A DNA stretch of 64,000 nucleotides from Skeletonema tropicum (taxonomy: Eukaryota; Bacillariophyta; Thalassiosirophyceae; Thalassiosirales; Thalassiosiraceae), in NCBI GenBank assembly GCA_037178625.1, contig CM074136.1:1674001-1738000 (forward strand), written 5' to 3'. Below, piece by piece: positions 21,788-29,933 of this stretch. The notes below the pieces were generated by a model. It did not search any database. It saw nothing but the letters and a program-made list of their open reading frames with translations, and was not told the origin of the DNA. Numbering within the stretch: position 1 is the first letter of the stretch; every line of letters starts with the position of its first letter. The translations under genes and the position numbers were made by a program.

Positions 21788-21920
21788 GAACTAATTAACT
21801 ATTATAGATTGCTATCATGAGTATGTGTCTCCCTTTTCGCGTAGATGCTTGCCTAGAGAGAAGAACTCCGACTCGATAAGCTCCTTTCTGGATGCATGTG
21901 TCTGTGTCGCACGATTAGAT

Positions 21921-22145
21921 TCACTCTGCCTCGTCAAAATTCCACCCTTCAGCTCTTGTACAAAGCTTTGAACTCTTTTGACGCCATTTAATGAGGAACT
22001 CAATAATAGTATCTCTCTTTGAACTTCTCTCCTCCGCTGCAGCCGTCCTAGCACGAAGACGTGCCTCACGATCAGTCAATTTCTGATCATTGCGAGACCT
22101 CTTACTTCGAGAGCCTCTACCGCCCGAATTACGCCCTCCCCTCAT
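21921..22145 (-). CDS. Short Arg/Ser-rich hypothetical open frame at the inner edge of the right repeat
   Basis: 74 residues from an ATG at 22145, starting MRGGRNSGGRGSRSKRSRND and continuing as a charged helix-like segment (KLTDREARLRARTAAAEERS). It is transcribed towards the decayed gene. It could be the start of an element-encoded protein or chance. No family is recognised. Confidence 0.2.
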   Translation of the reverse strand: MRGGRNSGGRGSRSKRSRNDQKLTDREARLRARTAAAEERSSKRDTIIEFLIKWRQKSSKLCTRAEGWNFDEAE

Positions 22146-22343
22146 GGTTGATAGGGGTGGTGTCCCTACCGTTTTGGATGGAGAATATATTCCTACCGCT
22201 ACTTTTCTCCGTAGGGGTTCTGATGGATGATTTCCAGAGGTCTAAAGTCAAGCTTGTTTACTAGCTTTAAGCGAGTTTTACTAGCGTTCATCAAATATTT
22301 AAAAAGTGCGACGGTGAGTCTACTGGCGTTTAAAACGCCAGCT

Positions 22344-23857
22344 GTCGCACGAAGATACGTACAGAATGGTCTCATCGATCAAGAGGCTCTTGATGCGCAG
22401 AATAGCAGACAGAGGTCAACAGTACCTCTCTCATGGTCTGCACAAGCGCAAAGAGGACAAGGTTACTGCAGGCACGGAAGGACTGCAGCTGCAGGACTCT
22501 AGACGGACTGCCTTATCTCGAGAGAACAAATTTAGGTCCATCGTCACTAATGATTGCATTCCGTCAACACAGTCGACTGCACACTAAAACACTGCAATCT
22601 CCATTTCAACCCTTGCAAATGCGAATGATGGAACGTGTCAGCATCCTATTCGGCAACCAACAAGTTTTCAGCTCGGAAATACTTTTCAGCGAGCGATCCG
22701 GCTCTCCTTCAGACTCTTTGTATCTTCGTCGAGATTGTCACTATGGAAAGTCAACTTCTTTAAGATATCGCATATCACATACAAGTGACGGAGGTAACGA
22801 CAAGAATGTGATGAAGTTGGATCAAAGCAGACGGAGATGAGTGATGAAGAGGAGGATGAAGATAGCGACAAGTATGCACTTGAAAGAGGATGGCTACTGT
22901 GACGATATTGTTCAGTTAATCCAATATAACATTCCTATTTCGATGTGCATTGTAACCTATGCGATATGTTAGAGTTAGATACGAAGAGTAACACAATGGA
23001 TGACAAGACATTCTTCTCCTGTCGCGACTTCTTCCCTAACCCTAAGGGGTTCATGCTCTTTCACTCCATCCTTTCTATTCTTGCATGGCAATCAATTGTC
23101 AATCAACCCTTTAGCGTATTCATTGTATCATTAGTAGATCTGAACTCCTCCCTGCGCGATGATGGATGCGCAACAATAAGCATCGCAATGTAAAGTGAAT
23201 TGTCATGCCAGTGTAGACCCACTATTCATTCCCTTGATACGCTTAAAAACATCCCACACCACCCCATCTTTCTCTTCATCAATTCATTTTCATATGGAAG
23301 TGCTAAAGCCAGTGGGAGAAGATCGACAAAGAAACGTAACAGCTCACACGATGGTGATGTATGTCTTTCAAAGTTCCGACGTCGATGCCCCTGATTGCAA
23401 AAAAGTGATGCTGTGCGTCGTTGAGTGGTGGAACTCGACCGAAAATGCACGTCCGTGATGCCGTTTGAGTTGTACATGATGGTGCGGCCGGCTGTTTATT
23501 CATTCGAATGTCATGGGAAGATAATATGGACGATGAAGTCGTCGCCGGGAGGATGATTTTGGAAATCTAAAATTCCGTAAATCGAAAATCGCTAGCTAGC
23601 GCCTAACAAAATGAGACTTTTTGCCGACAACTCATTCACGATTTTTCAAACACAAAAATAGCACTGAACCCTCTTCTTTGGCCTCTAAAACGAATTGGAA
23701 GGACTGCATCGTCGGGGATGCTGAGATAATGAAATGATAGAGGAAGACCATAGACCATCGCTTTGAGGTGATGGCCGGGGTTTCAGCGAATTCAAGCGAT
23801 AAGTATGACATCGAATGCGTCGAAAAGACGTCAAAATCCGTAAATCGACACCTCACT
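22344..23857. other. Remainder of the outer element, no gene seen
   Basis: Several short frames occur, but none has a family motif, a supported intron or consistent composition. The stretch lies between the inner element and the right end of the outer inverted repeat, so it is most likely transposon-derived filler. Confidence 0.4.
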
Positions 23858-24009
23858 TTTTGCCGAGAACTAGTTTTTAACTCGTAAGTGCGGATACGAA
23901 TGGACCGTAATGTTAAAGTCCGTCAGTCCCTTTAGTTGGTGCCTTGGTAACACAGGATAGGGACAACGATAAAGTTCAACTCCCACGCCATCAAATAGCT
24001 GGGTCGTCA

Positions 24010-24377
24010 ACATGGCGTAGTTGTTATGTAGGTAACGAGAGTTTTGTAAGTCTTTCTCCTCTATTTTGGTGCTTTAACCCGCGCAGCGGGCTAGCACGAG
24101 CGCCAGCGAGGCTAGTAATCATGATCACAGCTCAACGAATCTATCTGTACAGCGATGGAGTATCCAACGATGACCGGAATCTTGCTTCTTGAGTGCATGT
24201 CCCATACCCCAAGCGGCAAAGATGGAAGTCACTTGTGCAATGGAATGTTAATTTTAGTGCATGTGTAGGGGATACCAGCTCGTCCACTATCAATCGCCAA
24301 GATCTGCGAAAGAAGTGGCAACAAAGCGGCATTTCCGAGATGGAAGAAGAAGATCGATGAGGCGAAGAGTGCAATGT
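24010..24377 (-). pseudogene. MFS transporter fragment (copy 1)
   Basis: Reverse-strand reading gives HLGNAALLPLLSQILAIDSG, a segment like the second half of bacterial-type major facilitator carriers, then frameshifts and stops. The same segment is in the longer copy at 26310..27420, which shows this one is truncated at its N-terminal side where the tRNA block begins. Confidence 0.6.
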
Positions 24378-24464
24378 TGACTAACCTACATAATACGCAC
24401 TGCTTCCTCAGTAATGTTTCTCCATATATTGCCTCCACAGCCACAAATCTCAGCTCGCACTCTA

Positions 24465-24536
24465 GCTTCCTTGGCTCAATGGTAGAGTATCTGTCTTCGG
24501 AACAGAAGGTTGCGGGTTCGAGTCCCGCAGGGAGTA
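24465..24536 (+). tRNA. trnR-UCG: tRNA-Arg (anticodon UCG)
   Basis: A full cloverleaf can be drawn. Acceptor GCTTCCT pairs with AGGGAGT using two G-U pairs. The D arm is GCTC/GAGT. The anticodon stem TCTGT/ACAGA is perfect with loop CTTCGGA, giving anticodon TCG at 34-36. The T arm GCGGG-TTCGAGT-CCCGC is perfect and the discriminator is A. A-box and B-box (GGTTCGAGTCC) are intact and there is no intron. Unusually, no run of four T follows for about 190 bases, so RNA polymerase III termination is unclear. It lies in a duplicated block, and copy 2 at 27124 is mutated. Confidence 0.85.
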
Positions 24537-24584
24537 CTACACTATGATGGTGAAGTTGATACTACACTATGGTGGTGAAGTTGA
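24535..24584 (+). repeat. 25-bp tandem duplication just after tRNA-Arg
   Basis: TACTACACTATGATGGTGAA plus GTTGA occurs twice in a row, with one A/G difference. It begins within the last bases of the tRNA. Confidence 0.9.
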
Positions 24585-25020
24585 TGTCAACCCCATGCAT
24601 CGTTACTGACAGTCGGATGAGGAAGACATACTTTGTACTGAATGAATGCATTTCACAGTTATCCCTCCCATCACTCAAATTCAATGCCACACATAATGCT
24701 ATAAACATTTGGCATAGGCAAAATAGCTGTTTTGCCTGTTAGGGAGATGACACCAGCTCTTTAAGCATGACCTGAAGGTTTTGCCTTTTGACAGACTTGC
24801 CTTTTGACTGACAATGAATTCAATCCCGGGATTGAACATGCGCATTTTATTGCAGTAGCATGATATTTTTTAGTACAGTTATTCTTCCCTTGACCCCTTG
24901 AACTCTCTTCTACGTACTTTTTTATAATGTGAAAAAACAGTGCTAGCAGACTTAACATTATACAGACCAGCATCCTGAATTCTAACTTGCGTAGTTTCAG
25001 GGGATAGCAATTACTCTCCT
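24585..25020. other. Spacer between tRNA-Arg and small gene A
   Basis: No gene is seen. From about 24790 the sequence belongs to the duplicated block (for example CAATCCCGGGATTGAACATG, also near 27655) and is probably the 3'UTR and downstream flank of the small gene. Confidence 0.4.
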
Positions 25021-25584
25021 CTACTGTCTGGAAGGGCGTGACTTAGTTTCGAACAAAGATATAACATCTTCAACATCGGGTCTTTTTTCACGACCAAACT
25101 CTATATCAAAATCAGCAAGCATATCTTCCATTACCACGCTTGCATGGCTTTCAAACGAAACACGGGTCTTCCGTAAAGCCTTGCTTGAACCATCCTCTGC
25201 TGGTTGAGAATCGGCATGACTTAAACTTGTGATGTCCGAGTAATCCACGTCGTTGAGAGTGAGAGATGCCTTGAGAACGCCTGGAATGGAGTAGTACATA
25301 AATGGGTCTGGGTTGAAACGAGATAATATTGCATGAAAGTAGAGAGTGGCAGAGAGAGTTGATGAGACAGATTATTACTTGCAAATGAGTAGATGCACTT
25401 GTCCTGGGTCGGGGGGCTACTCACCACTCTCATGCAGCGACTTCACGTCTTGGATGTCCATCTGGCTTAGATCGATCTCTCGAACATCTGCTGGATTGGG
25501 AGATATCTCTGTTTTTGTTGGAATCTCCATGACGAAAAAAACGTCTTCATTTTTTGGGGTGGTGTATTTGTTGCTGGCAACCAT
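25021..25584 (-). CDS. Small two-exon protein of unknown function, copy A ('DPFMYYSIPGV' family)
   Basis: The exons are 25584..25425 and 25307..25021. The intron 25308..25424 (117 bp, GTGAGT...CCCAG) joins KSLHES to DPFMYYSIPGVLKA in frame, giving 148 residues. The protein is soluble and acidic with no signal peptide or membrane segment. The best-looking conserved cores are REIDLSQMDIQDVKSLHES, DPFMYYSIPGVLKA, and RVSFESHASVVMEDMLADF near the C-terminus. The last could be a helical interaction or phosphorylation segment. I do not recognise a named domain; short proteins with a 'DPFMYYSIP' core seem characteristic of diatoms, but that is recollection, not a search. Copy B at 27839 is intact too, and substitutions between the copies leave both frames open. 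A direct repeat lies about 130 bases upstream. Confidence 0.75.
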
Positions 25585-26309
25585 CTTGCTTTTATAACTC
25601 TGAACAACGCACGAACAACTCCCTACCATAGATATCCACATCCAAAGTTTTTGTGGAAATGTTCATGTTGGTGACGATGCGTTGATGTTGATGATGCAGG
25701 TGATGACTTGAAAGAGACACTTATTAGTCCGACACTTATTGTCCGGCCGAGGTCGTTGTACAACTAATACATTGCTTGGACTGTTGTGTTCAAACTACTT
25801 GGACCCGTTTACTTAAATTTTAAGTTCAGTAAAGGCTAAATTGTCTGTTTAACCTCAACTTGAACCTCAACAACCCATCCTAGTCAATCAAAATCATGCT
25901 TACTTTACTTTGCCAGCGGCCCTGCCTCTTCTCGAGCTATCTCGGAATAACTAGTAGATTCTTTGCCAGCGGCCTTCTTCTCCGAGCTATCTTTATTTTT
26001 ACGACTCTCCACTTCTCCGGACTATTTCTACCTTTGCCGACGCTCCATTCTCCGGGTTATTTGAACTCTTCTCCGAGCTTTCTCTTCCTTTGTCAACTCA
26101 ACTCTATGAATGCACATCTACATCTCTCTTTGGTCATCACTCGCTTCATTTCTTGCCAACCTTTCGTCGACTTCCACGCTTCCGATATCCTTCCCTTGAT
26201 CATCCAGATCTTCCGACCTGACGTCAAAATCGTCTACATCACTTCGGAGTAGTCGAGCGACTCAACACACTCTCCCTCGTTCGACGTTCACGATGCTACT
26301 TTCCACACT
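25585..26309. other. Gene A upstream region and unduplicated spacer
   Basis: Holds the promoter repeat at 25716..25746, then the end of duplication copy 1 near 25926. From 25926 to 26309 the DNA is pyrimidine-rich with repeated TTTGCCAGCGGCC and CTCCGAGCTATCT-like words. A frame of 118 residues crosses it but looks like chance. Confidence 0.4.
25716..25746 (-). promoter_or_regulatory. Direct repeat upstream of gene A
   Basis: GACACTTATTAGTCC is followed immediately by GACACTTATTGTCCGG, a 15-base spacing. The repeat ends in GGCCGAGGTCGTTGTAC. It lies 132-162 bases before the start codon, and the same words occur before copy B with 27-base spacing. It is a candidate transcription factor site pair. 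Confidence 0.5.
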
Positions 26310-26974
26310 CAAATAGCTGGGTCGTCAACATGGCGTAGTTGTTAGGCCAAAACTTGAGAAGGAGCATAATCATAACCACAGCTCAACGAATCTATCTGTA
26401 CAGCGATGGAGTATGCAACGATGACCGGAATCTTGCTTCTTGAGTGCATGTCCCAAGCGGCAAAGATGGAAGTCAATTGTGCAATAACAATGGCAATGTT
26501 AGTGCATGTGTTGGGAAATCAGCACGTCCACTATCAATCGCCAAGATCTGCGAAAGAAGTGGCAACAAAGCGGCATTTCCAAGATGGAAGAAGAAGATCG
26601 ATGAGGCGGAGAGTGCAATGTTCTTATCCTTGGATGATTTTGGAGTAAGACCAGGCCTCGTCTCCTACCAAGTTTCTTGAGCTCTTCTGGTCAATGATGC
26701 TCTTAGTCTTAGCTAGACCAGGCCTGCTTGGGTGGCGATGGTTATTTGCATAAGCATGAGCGACACGCATGCCATCAAGGCTCCAGCACCAATCGTGTAG
26801 AATACCCCAGCATTGTTGGGGTACAGACAGAACGAGACCACTCATGCGATGACGATGAACACGAAGCTTCCAGATTGATCTGCGAACTCAGAGTTCGCAT
26901 TGGCTTTGGCAACCTGATCAAATGTTTCAGGACCAATTATCAAACCAAGCGCGAGGCTGTTCTTACACATGGAG

Positions 26975-27215
26975 TGATGAAACAGATCGCCTCAATAATG
27001 TAACAGAAATTTAAAGTACGTCTGATTAGTCCACGAGGGGCGAAATTATGACTAACCAACATGAGTGTACACTGCTTCCTCAGTAATGTTTCTCCACAGC
27101 CTTGGTTCTCAGATCGCACTCTAGCTTCGTCGGCTCAATGGTAGAGCATCTGTCTTCGGAACAGAAGGTTGCGGGTTCCAGTCCCGCAGGGAGTACTGAT
27201 GATGAAACAGATCGC
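26975..27215 (+). mobile_element. 225-bp retroposon-like insertion ending in a tRNA, flanked by a 16-bp target-site duplication
   Basis: TGATGAAACAGATCGC occurs at 26975..26990 and again at 27200..27215. Between them are 209 bases that split the MFS pseudogene. The left part (TAACAGAAATTTAAAGTACG, then TCTGATTAG and a GGGGCGAA block) has a relative at 32921..32985 on the opposite strand. The right part ends exactly in a tRNA-Arg-like sequence. The long target duplication points to target-primed insertion of an RNA copy. The tRNA-like part is antisense to the apparent tail end of the relative, which is not usual for a tRNA-derived SINE. Confidence 0.6.
27124..27195 (+). pseudogene. tRNA-Arg(UCG) copy with damaged acceptor stem and T loop
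   Basis: 72 bases colinear with the tRNA at 24465. The D stem GCTC/GAGC and anticodon arm are perfect and the anticodon is TCG. However, acceptor position 6 is now G against G, and the T loop reads TTCCAGT, where a purine is expected after TTC. No T run follows nearby. It forms the right end of the 225-bp insertion, so it is probably a tRNA pseudogene. Confidence 0.65.
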
Positions 27216-27420
27216 AACTCCTTCTGCGGTTGACCTAAGGACGAGGAAGGCATCGTTTAGACTGAATGCAAAGCTGATAGCAGCGATGCCTGCAATGCCA
27301 GTACCCAAGAACAATAGCAGGTACTTCATCATCAGGATACTGACGATGATATTAGGTGCACAGCTTTTACAGAACTTACCAAAGCTGCTTGTTGCGGTGG
27401 TATTCATCCTTCATTCTCTA

Positions 27421-27838
27421 TTGCACTTGTTGAGCCCCAGAGCACCTTTGCTACTACATATGCGTTTCTTTTGTGGAGACATTTGCACAAGGTGACACAA
27501 GATATATTACTACGGAAGCTTCAGTTCATGTTTCCCCTATGTTAAGGTTCTACAGCTTTTTACTACGGAAGCTTCAATTCATGTTTCCCCCTATGTTAAG
27601 TTTCTAGAGCTCACAACAAAGAAGGTCTTGCCTTTTGACTGACAATGAATTCAATCCCGGGATTGAACATGCGCATTTTATTGCAGTAGCATGATATTTT
27701 TTAGTAGATAGACCCCTCGAAGACTCTCCTGAGTACTTTGTAATATGAAAAAACAGTGCTAGCACAGACTTAACATTATATAGACCAGCATCCTGAATTC
27801 TAACATGCATAGTTTCAGGGGATAGCAATTACTCTCCT
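27421..27838. other. Spacer between MFS pseudogene and small gene B
   Basis: No gene is seen. TTTTACTACGGAAGCTTCA-like and TTCATGTTTCCCC words occur twice (about 27505-27540 and 27555-27595), a short tandem duplication with about 50-base spacing. From about 27625 it is the downstream flank shared with copy A. Confidence 0.5.
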
Positions 27839-28402
27839 CTACTGTCTGGAAGGGCGTGACTTCGTTTCAAACAAAGATATAATATCTTCAAATTCGGGTG
27901 ATTTTTCACCACCAAGCTCTTGATCAAAATCAGCAAGCATATCTTCCATTACCACGCTTGCATGGCTTTCAAACGAAACACGGGTCCTCCGTAAAGCCTT
28001 GCTTGAATCATCCTCTGCTGGTTGAGAATCGGCATGACTTAAACTTGTGACGTCCGAGTAATCCACGTCGTTGAGAGTGAGAGATGCCTTGAGAACGCCT
28101 GGAATGGAGTAGTACATAAATGGGTCTGGGTTGAAATGAGATAATATTGCATGAAAGTAGAGAGTGGCAGAGAGAGATGATGAGACAGATTATTACTTGC
28201 AAATGAGTAGATGCACTTGTCCTGGGTCGGGGGGCTACTCACCACTCTCATGCAGCGACTTCACGTCTTGGATGTCCATCTGGCTTAGATCGATCTCTCG
28301 AACATCTGCTGGATTGGGAGATACGTCTGTTTTTGTTGGAATCTCCATGACGAAAACAACGTCTTCATTTTTTGGGGTGGTGTATTTGTTGCTGGCAACC
28401 AT
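27839..28402 (-). CDS. Small two-exon protein of unknown function, copy B ('DPFMYYSIPGV' family)
   Basis: Paralogue of 25021..25584, with exons 28402..28243 and 28125..27839 and the intron 28126..28242 at the identical position and length. It also encodes 148 residues. Differences from copy A cluster near the C-terminus (DFDQELGGEKSPEFEDIISL here against DFDIEFGREKRPDVEDVISL) and before the intron (TKTDVSPNP here, TKTEISPNP in A). The core motifs REIDLSQMDIQDVKSLHES and DPFMYYSIPGVLKA are unchanged. Both copies keep open frames and splice sites, so both may be expressed. No family function is known to me. Confidence 0.75.
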
Positions 28403-28539
28403 CTTGCTTTTACTCTAACTCTGAACAATGGACAACGCACGAAGAACTCCCTACCAAGATATCCATTCTTATGTTTTTGTGGAAATGTTCATGTTGGTGA
28501 CGATGCGTTGATGTTGATGACAGGCGGTGACGTGAAAGA

Positions 28540-28583
28540 GACACTTATTTGTCCGGATGTGACAGAGACACTTATTTGTCCGG
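28540..28583 (-). promoter_or_regulatory. Direct repeat upstream of gene B
   Basis: GACACTTATTTGTCCGG occurs at 28540..28556 and again at 28567..28583, about 140-180 bases before the start codon. This is the counterpart of the 15-base-spaced pair in copy A. The words are kept while the spacing changed. Confidence 0.5.
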
Positions 28584-28889
28584 CCGAGGTCGTTGTACAG
28601 TGAACCTGTCGTGTTGAAACTATATATTCGACCCGTTCATAAATTTGAAGTTCAGTAAAATCCAAAATTGTCTGTGAACCGTCCTAAGTAAGTAAGTACC
28701 TAGTCAATCAAAATCAGCTTTCTTTGCCAGCGGCCGAAGAGTATTTGTCTCGCTGCTATCTGGCACTCCCTCCAAACAAGAGAGAGTTGGAGCCAAGAAT
28801 GGCTCTTTCTCCACAACGTACGAAACGATGGAGTCAGAAGTCTTCTGCAAGTTCATCGAAGATAAAAGCACCTGCAGAAGATATGATAG

Positions 28890-29232
28890 ATGGAAGACTC
28901 TGCTTCCTCACGATCTAAGACAGGCGCAAATAAAATGTGCTAGGGTAAAATTTTTCATCACGCTTGGCGCTAGATAATTTTAAATTACCCCAGCTCATTT
29001 TATTTGCGCCTGTCTTATCTGATGATGGAAGACTCTGCTTCTTCATCTGAATATCTTCTCTAACACTGGAAGATATCATGGTGGAATCTTATGATAGACA
29101 CAATCGATTCCTCGGGAGAATCTCCTACCCGAAGGAGAAATGGAAGACTCTGCTTCTTGGTGAATATCTTCTCTAACACTGGAAGATATTATGGTGGAAT
29201 CTTGATGATAGACACAATCGATTCCTCAAACA
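28890..29232 (+). repeat. 115-bp tandem duplication, with a third partial copy split off by a MITE
   Basis: ATGGAAGACTCTGCTTCTT recurs at 29025 and 29140 and, as ATGGAAGACTCTGCTTCCT, at 28890. The two full copies share AATATCTTCTCTAACACTGG and GATAGACACAATCGATTCCT. The first, partial copy is cut by the miniature element at 28918..29015. Confidence 0.85.
28918..29015. mobile_element. 98-bp MITE with TA target duplication
   Basis: The terminal inverted repeats start AGACAGGCGCAAATAAAATG on the left. The right end is their reverse complement, with about 36 bases matching and few changes. TA flanks both ends (28916-28917 and 29016-29017). The size and TA duplication suit a Tc1/mariner-type non-autonomous element. 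No coding sequence is present. Confidence 0.8.
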
Positions 29233-29379
29233 GCCTAACTCCTCATCCGAGAGAGAGGGCATCTTCTGCACGTCGTGCAGAAGATATGTATGGGTCGGAT
29301 TCGATTGATCTTTCCGGATAAACTATTTACTTACACGTGGAGAGAGCGGTGGTGGCACAAAACGAGAGAGCCCTAAATG

Positions 29380-29740
29380 TGCGAGAAGAGAAAGAGATAA
29401 GCAATACTTAGGCGCCTGCACGCCAGCTGAAAGAGAGGCGGTAACCGCAGGAAGTCAGGCTCATCTATTTTCGAGCGCCGACCCCATGCCTGCGAAAGGC
29501 AGGCGATGGGGTCGGCGGCAGATTCGTCTCACTACAATACTCTATGTTGCTATTAAAAGCTATAATTCTTTTCTTTCGCATTGCTAGCCGTTTCATTGCT
29601 TAAGCGGGCAGCGCATTGCTTTATTCTTTATTCTATCAATCGAAGATTGCTTTTGTAGTATGACTGTCGACGCGAAACGATTGTAACAGTTGTAACGATT
29701 CGAACTTTTTGGGTAACAAAATGTAACAATGACGTAACAC
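29380..29740 (+). repeat. 370-bp hairpin-bearing repeat, copy 1
   Basis: Colinear with 29934..30310. It has a purine-rich start (GAGAAGAGAAAGAGAT), then AACCGCAGGAAGTCAGG. Next is a strong hairpin at 29476..29517: arms GCCGACCCCATGCCTGC and GCAGGCGATGGGGTCGGC, one bulged base, loop GAAAG. Then come GGCAGATTC and TCTCACTAC, a pyrimidine block AATTCTTTTCT, a second weak stem around CTAGCCG/CGGGCAG, and an end in GTAACAAAATGTAACAATGA. No open frame is shared by the two copies. Confidence 0.8.
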
Positions 29741-29933
29741 GCTAGATAAATTTAAAATTCATTCGAAGATTATTAATAAGCCGTTCGCGGACAACATGAA
29801 TCGACAGGTCCGTTCGCTAGTTCCCAGATTTTTTTTCAGGCGCTCGCGGGTCCCTCCCGCCCCGCACGCGCCGGTCTTTCGACGCCATCGGCGCAATTCA
29901 CAGGGGGGCGATTCGAACTAGGGTGCACCGTGT

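Larger units (their letters stand above)
20256..22343. mobile_element. Inner terminal-inverted-repeat element of about 2.1 kb
   Basis: The ends match in inverted orientation over roughly 100 bases and then in patches up to about 200. Left 20256 reads AGCTGGCGTTTTAAACGCCA, then GTAGACTCACCGTCGCACTT, then ATTTGATGAACGCTAG. The right end (reverse complement from 22343) reads the same with few changes. A second block, CTCCATCCAAAACGGTAGGG, lies at about 20416 and inverted at about 22180. The outermost 20 bases form a near-palindrome of their own. No obvious target-site duplication is visible. The interior holds a decayed spliced gene instead of a recognisable transposase. Confidence 0.75.
19770..23887. 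mobile_element. Outer inverted-repeat element of about 4.1 kb
   Basis: A 30-base sequence at 19770..19799 (starting TTACGAGTTAAAAACTAGTT) is repeated perfectly in reverse complement at 23858..23887. Further inside, both ends carry inverted motifs of the kind TTTACGGATTTTGA: left at about 19983..20012, right at about 23829..23848 and 23568..23582. This suggests subterminal repeats of a DNA transposon. No transposase is recognisable between the ends, and the inner element below is nested within it. I could not find a clear target-site duplication. It may be a non-autonomous element or a decayed autonomous one. Confidence 0.6.
24000..25926. repeat. Segmental duplication, copy 1
   Basis: Colinear with 26310..28745. 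Shared blocks are 24000..24377 with 26310..26620 (start AGCTGGGTCGTCAACATGGC), the tRNA block 24378..24536 with 27050..27195, and 24790..25926 with 27625..28745. The last block ends with CTAGTCAATCAAAATCA and TTTGCCAGCGGCC. Copy 1 lacks the MFS N-terminal portion that copy 2 has. The right-hand block is nearly identical, introns included, so that part is young or has been homogenised. Confidence 0.9.
26310..27420 (-). pseudogene. Major facilitator superfamily transporter pseudogene (copy 2), interrupted by an insertion
   Basis: Read on the - strand from about 27405: MNTTATSSFGKFCKSCAPN, then a membrane helix KYLLLFLGTGIAGIAAISFA. This is followed by the 225-bp insertion (26975..27215), then GLIIGPETFDQVAKANANSE, GVFYTIGAGALMACVSLML, and further down HLGNAALLPLLSQILAIDSG. 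This order (LGLVGHxxFxxxxxxNxxFxxxG-type motif, then FHxxNAAMLPL-type motif) matches bacterial-like MFS carriers. Several frameshifts and in-frame stops mean it is dead. A shorter piece is repeated at 24010..24377. Confidence 0.6.
26310..28745. repeat. Segmental duplication, copy 2
   Basis: The longer copy of 24000..25926. It contains the MFS pseudogene with its N-terminal part, the 225-bp tRNA-bearing insertion and the intact small gene B. The two copies are in direct orientation about 2.3-2.8 kb apart. Confidence 0.9.

Noticed and set aside
23031..23047. Telomere-like CCCTAACCCTAA
   Set aside because: Only about two units, with unique DNA on both sides; not a telomere or a convincing interstitial array.
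25896..26252. 118-codon plus-strand frame
   Set aside because: Composed of repeated pyrimidine-rich words (CTCCGAGCTATC and similar); composition bias explains the open frame.
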